Below the pieces are notes generated by a model. The model was not told the DNA's origin. It saw nothing but the letters and a program-made list of their open reading frames with translations, and did not search any database. 12,400 bases of DNA from CAKSUT01 sp045542335 (lineage in GTDB: Bacteria; Bacillota; Clostridia; Oscillospirales; CAG-382): assembly GCA_045542335.1 (NCBI GenBank), contig JAZQKV010000045.1, forward strand, positions 1-12,400, given 5' to 3'. The translations under genes and the position numbers were made by a program. Shown piece after piece: positions 7,816 through 12,400 of this stretch. How positions within the stretch are numbered: position 1 is the stretch's first letter; the number at the start of each line of letters is the position of its first letter.

Positions 7816-7857
7816 ATTGGGTGGTAGGGCGGGGCGCTGCTCCGTACCCTGCCCAAT
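7816..7857. repeat. GC-rich imperfect palindrome between the two direct repeats
   Basis: The ends ATTGGG (7816-7821) and CCCAAT (7852-7857) are perfect inverted copies. Inside, GG-rich and CC-rich segments pair with a few wobbles and a two-base bulge, ending in CGGGG (7830-7834) against CTCCG (7840-7844) around a small loop. It stands out as a GC-rich island in AT-rich DNA, as dispersed intergenic palindromes often do. Confidence 0.55.
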
Positions 7858-7862
7858 AGGTA

Positions 7863-7995
7863 CTTTTTGAAAAAAGCACCCCTTGGGAATCCCCGAAAAA
7901 CTTTATAATGGATAAGATTGATTCTTATAAAATTCATTTACAAGGATTATAAAAACTTTGAATTTGCGTTGTTAAAAGCTATCGGGCAAACGAAA
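7863..7995. repeat. 133-bp direct repeat, copy 2
   Basis: Second copy of 7641-7773, ending 14 nt before the end of the fliB-like gene. The sequence left of 7863 matches the corresponding left arm of the copy 1 hairpin only partly (8 of 12 positions), so copy 2 has lost the long hairpin. Together with copy 1, the terminator and the palindrome it fills the 387-bp gene-free gap 7623-8009. Confidence 0.9.
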
Positions 7996-8009
7996 TACAG
8001 GGCAAGCCT

Positions 8010-9008
8010 TTAACTTATACACCATTCTCTCAAAGCTTGTGTGTTATCCTCGGAATACTCGATTTCGGAGGAATACATTCTCACAATTTCAACAACATCC
8101 GAGCGTGTAAGTTCCCCCTTTTCTGCGGCTGTCAAAGCAAGCAAATTCCTTACAAAGTTCACTGCGTGGACACAAAACGCAAGTCCCTCACAAAGAGATG
8201 TATCATCGCCGTCATACACAGCTTGTTCGCTTGCGAGGTGACGGAAAACGAGGTAAACAGCAAGCTGTTCAAGGGGAAGCTCAATCTCATTTGAAGTTTC
8301 GGAATACAAGTTGGCTTTGTTGGAATATTTATATTTTTCAAGCATTTGTTCCCATGCAGGATCGAGAATTTCAAGGCTAAGATAAAAGTCGATTTGTTCC
8401 GAAAGCTGGAGCTTTTTTGGCGTAAAATCAAAGCTTTTCGCAAGCTCATAAAATCGTTGTTCAAGCGTTTTTTGACGGTCTTGCAGAATATCAAAGGCAC
8501 GTTTTCTTTTTGCAAAAAAATGTATTTCCGCCTGCTCTGTTTCGGGGTCACAATCAATTGAATAGCCATCGTCACGGAGCAATTCGATTGTCATTTTTTC
8601 CTTTTGAAAAAGGGCAATTTCCGCCGCCGCTTCGCAGCAAAGTCCAAGCCCGATTTCAGTGGAATTTTCATAGAAATTTCTGAAGCGAGGGTGGTCGGCA
8701 CAAATCTGGCACAGGTGGTTTTCGCCGCAATTTATTATTATTTCGCAAAGGTTTTCGCTGTTTAAAAAGGGGCATCTTTCGTCTTCTCCGAGTTTGAAAT
8801 GCGGATTATCAAATTGCTCTCCCCCATTTTCCAATGGTTGAAATTCAATGCTTTCTGCAAGCTTTTTGCCAAACTCGCCGTCAACTTTTTTATATTTTTC
8901 AAGGCTCACCTCATCAACGTCAATTTCCCATCCAATGCAACAATTGTGAGAGCATCGTGAGGCCATACATTTAAATTCTTTATAGTAATTCGGAGCAAAC
9001 AGTTTCAT
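8010..9008 (-). CDS. fliB: FliB-like cysteine-rich protein, flagellin lysine-N-methylase family (332 aa)
   Basis: FliB family protein. The founding member methylates lysines of flagellin; many relatives in Clostridia occur without flagellar genes and their substrate is unknown. The N-terminal half carries the family's metal-cluster-type cysteines: C14, C19, C23, C24, C79, C88, C94, C100, C103 followed by DHPRF (105-109), and C124-C125. The order CPFL..ENLCEI...CGENHLCQICADHPRF is typical of the family; all listed cysteines are present, so the protein looks intact. The C-terminal half is mostly helical and charged. The ATG at 9008 has GAGG 8-9 nt upstream. It starts 9 nt after alkD stops, so the two are probably co-transcribed. 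No flagellar gene is in the window, so methylation of flagellin here is only a family-based guess. Confidence 0.8.
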   Translation of the reverse strand: MKLFAPNYYKEFKCMASRCSHNCCIGWEIDVDEVSLEKYKKVDGEFGKKLAESIEFQPLENGGEQFDNPHFKLGEDERCPFLNSENLCEIIINCGENHLCQICADHPRFRNFYENSTEIGLGLCCEAAAEIALFQKEKMTIELLRDDGYSIDCDPETEQAEIHFFAKRKRAFDILQDRQKTLEQRFYELAKSFDFTPKKLQLSEQIDFYLSLEILDPAWEQMLEKYKYSNKANLYSETSNEIELPLEQLAVYLVFRHLASEQAVYDGDDTSLCEGLAFCVHAVNFVRNLLALTAAEKGELTRSDVVEIVRMYSSEIEYSEDNTQALREWCIS

Positions 9009-9017
9009 TTTCCAACC

Positions 9018-9698
9018 TCAAATTTTCAAAGTTTTGAGATGATTTTTAATCTCGGGCGAAATTCTAAGGCTTTCGCAGGCTTTTTTGATTGTCATATTAT
9101 GTGTCCATTTATCGAGGCATTTTTGTTCGATAATCGGGACGGTATTTTCATATTGCTTTGCAAGTGCGGTTGCAAAATACCATGCACGCATCATGTTCAC
9201 ATAATATTCTTTCGAGCGAATGCTTGAAATTTCATGGTGAAAAACCATGTCAAAATCCTTGTCAAGAAACAGTCGCATTGCAATGCCCATGCCATAGCGG
9301 CAGGTATAGGCGTGATGCGACCCAATCCATTTCAGAGAAATATCTTTCATAAGCTCTGCATTTCTGGCAAACACTTTTGGAAAAAACATATCGCACGTTG
9401 CCCAATTGTCTATGTACGGCAAAAATTTTCCGGTAAGGTCAAGTGCTTTGTCAAAATCCTTAATTTGTTCAATTATGAAAGCGTGCAGATTATTTTCTTC
9501 ATAAAGTTCATGTGGAAGAGCTTGCGTAAAATCCATAGCTTCATCGTTTCTTGTCTTAAAAAGTTCTTTGGCATATTTGCGGAGAATCGGGATTCTCACG
9601 CCTAGAATTCTTTCTTTTTCTACGTTTGGCATAAGCTTTGAGTGGAATTCACGATAGCTTGGGTCTGCAAGGCTGATTAAATCCGTTTTTATACTCAT
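9018..9698 (-). CDS. AlkD-like DNA alkylation repair protein (226 aa)
   Basis: HEAT-like-repeat DNA glycosylase family that removes positively charged alkylated bases such as 3-methyladenine or 7-methylguanine. Visible family features: GVRIPILRKYAKEL at 33-46, IDNWATCD near 96-103 with the tryptophan/aspartate pair expected in the AlkD active site, the R-Y-GMGIAMRLFL helix near 133-144, and MMRAWYFATALAK with a second conserved tryptophan near 169-181. Length is normal (AlkD is about 230-240). The ATG at 9698 has GAGGG 6 nt upstream. It lies 77 nt after vanY, with a hairpin between, and directly before the fliB-like gene. Catalytic assignment of individual residues is by motif resemblance only. 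Confidence 0.85.
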   Translation of the reverse strand: MSIKTDLISLADPSYREFHSKLMPNVEKERILGVRIPILRKYAKELFKTRNDEAMDFTQALPHELYEENNLHAFIIEQIKDFDKALDLTGKFLPYIDNWATCDMFFPKVFARNAELMKDISLKWIGSHHAYTCRYGMGIAMRLFLDKDFDMVFHHEISSIRSKEYYVNMMRAWYFATALAKQYENTVPIIEQKCLDKWTHNMTIKKACESLRISPEIKNHLKTLKI

Positions 9699-9721
9699 TT
9701 TTACCCTCTTGATACTATTTT

Positions 9722-9751
9722 AAGGGTGCTTTCCCGAAAAAAAGCACCCTT
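9722..9751. terminator. Hairpin between vanY and alkD
   Basis: AAGGGTGCTTT (9722-9732) and AAAGCACCCTT (9741-9751) form a perfect 11-bp stem with an 8-nt loop. It lies 24 nt past the end of vanY. A short T-run follows only on the plus strand, so on the vanY strand it is a weak terminator at best. The stem and loop closely resemble those of 7630-7665. Confidence 0.5.
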
Positions 9752-9775
9752 TTGTGGGACAAATCCCCGTCATTT

Positions 9776-10744
9776 TCATTTATACAAATCGAGCCATTCT
9801 TCAAAGGTGATGCCCCTTGCTTTAATATCGGCGGCAACCTCTTTGCCGACGTATCTATAATGCCAGGGCTCATAAATTATACCTGTTATGTCGCTTTTTC
9901 CATTTGGATAGCGGAGAATGAAGCCATAGTCATAGCAATTCTCAAGCAACCATTTTTGTTCTGCAGTATTTTCCTGATTCTCGTCGAGAATCTGATAACT
10001 GAGAGCAACGATGTCAACCGCAAGACCTGTGTGGTGTTCACTTGTTCCGGGAACAGCCACAACCGTTCCTGCTTCACGTTTTGCCTCTTCTTCGGACAGT
10101 CCCCTTGCCTTTTCACGTTCCACCTGTCTTGTGTAAAGGGTTATCTGCTTTTGCATGGTTCTGTATGAGGAGCAAATTACGGGAGAAAGACCCTCTTTTT
10201 TCATTGCGGAAACCATTGCCTTAAGGTCGTCAAGTATACGGGCATCAACAGACTGACTGTCGTTATATGCTGCAAGTTCAACGGAAAAATCTTCCGGAAG
10301 GTATGTTTTGGGGTTAACGAGGATGAGTTTCCAATCGTTAAGATCGACCTTAAGAAGTCCGTCATCTTTCTCGTTCTCGGCAATCTCGGGAGCTTCGGGA
10401 GAATCGGGGCGTTCATCGGGAATACCGGGATTTTCGATTGGTGAAGGAGTATCGGGAGTCTGGTCACCCTCAGCGGAGGTCTGAGCATCGGAAGGCGCAT
10501 CGGGAGTTTCTTGGTTTATTTGGGAATTGTCGGCATCGGGAACAGTTACAGGAGAAGATATACCGTTGTTTTCCTGCAAATTTTCACCGGCAATATCGGG
10601 ATTTGAGCCATCGTTAGTAAACGAGAAAAGCACCGCCCCCATAACGAGGCAAAGAACAACCGGTACAGCCGCAATAAGAACAACTGCGCCGTTACCTTTT
10701 TTCTTTTTTCTACCGCCGAGGTAATTATTGTTGTTACCGTTCAA
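9776..10744 (-). CDS. Membrane-anchored VanY/M15-type D-alanyl-D-alanine carboxypeptidase (322 aa)
   Basis: Zinc D,D-carboxypeptidase that trims the terminal D-alanine from peptidoglycan stem peptides outside the membrane. Order: cytoplasmic Asn/Lys-rich start (KKKK at 13-16), one membrane segment at about 19-42, an acidic Pro/Ser/Glu linker at about 45-128, then the VanY domain at about 135-322. Zinc and catalytic motifs are intact: SEHHTGLAVD with H237 and D244, and EPWH with E292 and H295; CSSYRT (191-196) is the usual substrate-loop motif. A TTG at 10744 is chosen because AAAGGA lies 9 nt upstream; ATG 10753, which abuts that RBS, is the alternative. It has its own promoter. Nothing suggests vancomycin resistance: no van regulatory or ligase gene is nearby. 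Confidence 0.88.
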   Translation of the reverse strand: MNGNNNNYLGGRKKKKGNGAVVLIAAVPVVLCLVMGAVLFSFTNDGSNPDIAGENLQENNGISSPVTVPDADNSQINQETPDAPSDAQTSAEGDQTPDTPSPIENPGIPDERPDSPEAPEIAENEKDDGLLKVDLNDWKLILVNPKTYLPEDFSVELAAYNDSQSVDARILDDLKAMVSAMKKEGLSPVICSSYRTMQKQITLYTRQVEREKARGLSEEEAKREAGTVVAVPGTSEHHTGLAVDIVALSYQILDENQENTAEQKWLLENCYDYGFILRYPNGKSDITGIIYEPWHYRYVGKEVAADIKARGITFEEWLDLYK

Positions 10745-10873
10745 AACATTCATTCCTTTCTCACAGAGAGCTTTAATTTCGCTTATCAAAAGCAGAGCGA
10801 AACATTTCGGGGTCAAATGCAAGCATGGGTATCAAGTATGTAAAAGTCACCGAGCTTGTTCAACACCACTATT

Positions 10874-10882
10874 ATTGTACCA
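10874..10882 (-). promoter_or_regulatory. Extended -10 promoter of the vanY-like gene
   Basis: On the minus strand TGG directly precedes TACAAT (10874-10879), an extended -10 form one base from consensus. No good -35 box lies 17 nt upstream (TATACT), so recognition would rest on the extended -10. The leader to the start codon would be about 120 nt; no riboswitch-like structure was recognised in it. Confidence 0.5.
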
Positions 10883-11130
10883 CAAAAATATTGATAAGTA
10901 TAATCAAAATTGCAACATTTTTATTGGCACAAAACGTTAAAATGCTGACAAAGCAACGCTTTTACGTCGTTTTTCGGGAACGGGTGTTTGTTTTCTGTTA
11001 ACAATCAGGAAGAAATGTCGAAAAATGGTAGAATGAAAAAAACTATTGAAAATGCACGGACAAGCAACTGAAGCGGAAAAAGCAACTAGCAGATTGAAAG
11101 GAAGCTTCACATCGAAAGCCATCGCAAAAT
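10883..11130. other. Intergenic stretch with no recognised feature
   Basis: Between the vanY promoter and the cotJ promoter. It is AT-rich with several A-runs. Short frames here lack ribosome binding sites and family resemblance. No RNA gene, repeat or terminator was recognised. Confidence 0.6.
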
Positions 11131-11159
11131 GTCACAATTTGCAAAAGTGGGAATACAAT
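11131..11159 (+). promoter_or_regulatory. Sigma-E-type promoter of the cotJ operon
   Basis: GTCACAAT (11131-11138) fits the -35 pattern with one mismatch, and AATACAAT (11152-11159) fits the -10 pattern CATACANT with one mismatch, spaced 13 nt apart as expected for sigma-E. The transcript would start near 11166, about 58 nt before cotJA. The cotJ operon of Bacillus subtilis is a known sigma-E target, which agrees. Confidence 0.7.
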
Positions 11160-11223
11160 AATGATGAGGCGCTACCAAAAGAGCCTCACGCCAAAAAGAT
11201 TGGCATCTGAAAGGAGGATTCAA

Positions 11224-11454
11224 ATGGAAAGACAGCGAGCAACGCAATCACGCAACTGTTGCGGACACAGTACGAGAGGCACGAGCCTGGAGCAGGTTGT
11301 GAACAGATACTCCGGCTGTAATCTTCCCCTTGCGATTTCGACCGTTCCCATGCAGGAAGCAAACTGGGGCAACACCTACTGTATAGAGGATGCCCTCAAG
11401 GCGGGCACGGTATTCCCCGAGCTTTATCTTCCCTTTATAGGAAGTGGAAGGTAA
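11224..11454 (+). CDS. cotJA: Spore coat associated protein CotJA (76 aa)
   Basis: Small spore coat protein made in the mother cell, the first gene of the cotJABC operon. The family core is clear in the second half: PLAISTVPMQEANWGNTYC (about 36-54) then EDALKAGTVFPELYLPF (about 56-72). The N-terminal 30 residues are basic with a CC pair. ATG 11224 is preferred because a perfect AAGGAGG lies 6 nt upstream; an in-frame ATG 21 codons earlier falls before this RBS. Length is normal for the family. Confidence 0.9.
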   Translation: MERQRATQSRNCCGHSTRGTSLEQVVNRYSGCNLPLAISTVPMQEANWGNTYCIEDALKAGTVFPELYLPFIGSGR

Positions 11455-11511
11455 CAAGAAGCCGCAGACACGGTTTAACACAACAACTGAAACGGAAGGA
11501 ATGACAGTAAA

Positions 11512-11775
11512 TTGGCAGTAACAGGCAGATCGACAAGGGGGCAGCTTTTACAGCAGATACAGGCTGTAAGTTTTTCCCTTTACGACACCATGCTATATCT
11601 TGACACGCATCCCAAAGAAACAGAAGCTCTTGCACGTTTTAGAGAGCTTAATGATCAGAGAACTGCACTTATGCGTGAATTTGCAGAAAAGTATGGTGCT
11701 TTGAACACAGATTTTCTTACGACGAACGATGGTTACACATGGGTATGTGGGCCATGGCCTTGGCAGGAGGGGTAA
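11512..11775 (+). CDS. cotJB: Spore coat protein CotJB (87 aa)
   Basis: Small spore coat protein that accompanies CotJA and CotJC in the inner coat. Family features: a helical start (RGQLLQQIQAVSFSLYDTMLYLDTHP shortened: QQIQAVSFSLYDTMLYLD at about 13-30), then a FRELND helix, and the tryptophan-rich end YTWVCGPWPW at about 75-84. The start is a TTG at 11512 with GGAAGGA 11 nt upstream; an ATG at 11501 is out of frame and closes after six codons. It ends 3 nt before cotJC and carries that gene's AGGAGG in its last codons, so translation is probably coupled. Confidence 0.9.
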   Translation: MAVTGRSTRGQLLQQIQAVSFSLYDTMLYLDTHPKETEALARFRELNDQRTALMREFAEKYGALNTDFLTTNDGYTWVCGPWPWQEG

Positions 11776-11778
11776 ATT

Positions 11779-11925
11779 ATGTGGAATTATGAGAAAAAGC
11801 TTCAATACCCTGTGAAGATTGCGCGGACGGATGTTGAGGCGGCAAAAATTATCATGTCGCAATTTGGAGGTGCGTACCAAAATGTTAGAGTAGCCTTACT
11901 AACGCCTCCAAAATACGCATTTTAG
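11779..11925 (+). pseudogene. cotJC: CotJC 5' fragment: manganese-catalase-like coat protein cut after codon 32
   Basis: CotJC is a manganese-catalase-like protein of the spore coat, normally about 190 residues. Here the familiar start MWNYEKKLQYPVKI continues to SQFGGA at residues 27-32, aligning with the family's QYGG(P/A)DGEL; the homology stops there. Sixteen foreign codons follow before TAG at 11923, giving a 48-residue product without any of the di-manganese ligands. AGGAGG lies 8 nt upstream of the ATG, so the fragment should be translated. The break coincides with an incoming serine-recombinase element, and the remaining three quarters of the gene should lie beyond the right edge if the insertion is simple. 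Codons before the break look normal, so the gene is interrupted rather than decaying. Confidence 0.85.
11863..11880. other. Probable attachment-site junction between cotJC and the element
   Basis: CotJC-like coding ends within TTTGGAGGTGCGTACCAA. The crossover lies here by comparison with the conserved FGGxDGE protein stretch, but the exact core cannot be set without the other end. TTTGGAGG (11863-11870) is repeated in inverted orientation as CCTCCAAA (11905-11912), inside the 3' end of the recombinase gene. Confidence 0.6.
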
Positions 11926-12400
11926 GGACTTTCCGTCTTTTCCTCCTTTTATGATTTCTTTAAAAATTGTCCTTGCCATGTTGTTCTTTTCTACATTACT
12001 TACATCAGCATCTTTCAAAACCTCGGTCAATCTGCGAAGCTCTTTTTTGTCAATTTTAGCTTCCTCTTCAGGCTCATCCTCTCCGGTTGTTTCAAGCATT
12101 TCCTTTAACTTTTCTATCTCATCAAGAATAGATTTTTTATTTTCCTTATATTCTTCCAAAGTGTCAACACCGTCTTCATAAGCTAATTTAACTCTTTCTA
12201 AACGAATCTCAAGTGTTTGAATCTGAGTAGAGATTATTTTGCTATCATCAGTATGAGTTGACTGTTTCTCGACTTCAGATGCAGCAAAATCAAGCTCTAC
12301 ATTTGGAAGTTCCATTTCTGATAAGATGTTAAGAATGATTTTGGCAATTTTTTCGGCTTTTATGTAGCCAACGCCATCACATTTTCCTCTGCTTCGCTCT
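11875..12400. mobile_element. Left end of a serine-recombinase element inserted in cotJC
   Basis: Everything right of the cotJC break is unrelated to cotJC and consists of a recombinase gene reading toward the junction. A recombinase lying next to one attachment site is usual for prophages and skin-like elements. The left boundary is approximate (11868-11880); the right end, cargo and size are outside the window. Whether it is a prophage, a non-phage element or a remnant cannot be told. Confidence 0.75.
11899..12400 (-). CDS. Large serine recombinase, C-terminal 166 residues (5' end beyond the window)
   Basis: Reading from the right edge, ERSRGKCDGVGYIKAEKIAK matches the end of the zinc beta-ribbon domain of large serine recombinases, with one visible zinc-type cysteine. 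It is followed by a long charged coiled coil (about 80-100 residues: IISTQIQTLEIRLERVKLAY, then EEYKENKKSILDEIEKLKEM) and a short C-terminal segment ending in CVFWRR. This coiled coil controls integration versus excision in such enzymes. The catalytic N-terminal resolvase domain is not visible. ATG 12315 is an internal codon, not the start, because the family match continues upstream without a stop. The stop is about 25 bp from the cotJC junction, and the gene is convergent with cotJC. Confidence 0.83.
   Translation of the reverse strand, partial: ERSRGKCDGVGYIKAEKIAKIILNILSEMELPNVELDFAASEVEKQSTHTDDSKIISTQIQTLEIRLERVKLAYEDGVDTLEEYKENKKSILDEIEKLKEMLETTGEDEPEEEAKIDKKELRRLTEVLKDADVSNVEKNNMARTIFKEIIKGGKDGKSLKCVFWRR

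Noticed and set aside
7725..7937. Minus-strand 70-codon frame across the repeat region
   Set aside because: It spans the terminator and palindrome, lacks a ribosome binding site and shows no family resemblance.
9776..10744. Vancomycin-resistance interpretation of the VanY-type gene
   Set aside because: No vanRS, vanH, ligase or vanX gene is nearby; M15 carboxypeptidases of this form are common housekeeping or sporulation cell-wall enzymes in Clostridia.
11016..11022. TGTCGAA, a match to the Spo0A box, upstream of cotJA
   Set aside because: The same 7-mer also occurs inside mutS2 near 136; one short match far from the sigma-E promoter is within chance.
10937..11122. Minus-strand 61-codon frame in the vanY-cotJA gap
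   Set aside because: No ribosome binding site precedes its start, and its composition looks like translated AT-rich non-coding DNA.
11161..11223. Earlier in-frame ATG for CotJA at 11161
   Set aside because: The perfect AAGGAGG at 11211-11217 and the normal family length both support the start at 11224.

Overview
The window looks like the chromosome of an endospore-forming member of the Clostridia, probably Oscillospirales/Ruminococcaceae-like. This is inferred from gene content (yqfC, yqfD, ylbJ and cotJ sporulation genes), AT-rich intergenic DNA, AGGAGG-type ribosome binding sites, and the yqfC-yqfD-phoH-ybeY-era-recO gene order typical of Firmicutes. No rRNA, tRNA or CRISPR array was seen.

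Left block (1-6403, all minus strand). Reading in the direction of transcription: yqfC and yqfD (sporulation), a clear housekeeping promoter, then phoH, a single ORF fusing YbeY to Era, recO, and the first 446 codons of mutS2, which runs off the left edge. The dgkA and cdd genes that often lie between ybeY and era are absent, and the two proteins are joined by a short linker. phoH and the fusion overlap by 44 nt. This block links ribosome maturation (YbeY, Era, PhoH) with DNA repair and ribosome/recombination quality control (RecO, MutS2).

Middle block (6404-8009). A 97-bp divergent region with two AT-rich direct repeats exactly 20 bp apart separates yqfC from a plus-strand ylbJ-like gene for a spore membrane transporter. 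Downstream lies a 387-bp gene-free stretch holding two 133-bp direct repeats (2 mismatches), a perfect long hairpin, an intrinsic terminator and a GC-rich imperfect palindrome.

Third block (8010-10744, minus strand): a VanY-type D,D-carboxypeptidase with its own promoter, then an AlkD-like DNA glycosylase gene and a FliB-like cysteine-rich protein gene 9 nt apart. A hairpin between vanY and alkD resembles the one after ylbJ.

Right block (10745-12400). A good sigma-E-type promoter leads into cotJA, cotJB and the first 32 codons of cotJC, the manganese-catalase-like coat protein. cotJC is then cut off. The foreign sequence that follows encodes, on the opposite strand, the C-terminal part of a large serine recombinase (open at the right edge) whose stop codon is about 25 bp from the junction. 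This is the left end of a site-specific element inserted in a mother-cell sporulation gene. The layout resembles the skin element in sigK and SP-beta in spsM of Bacillus subtilis, which are excised during sporulation to rebuild the gene. Whether this element is excised, and what it carries, lies outside the window; it is the observation most worth following up.
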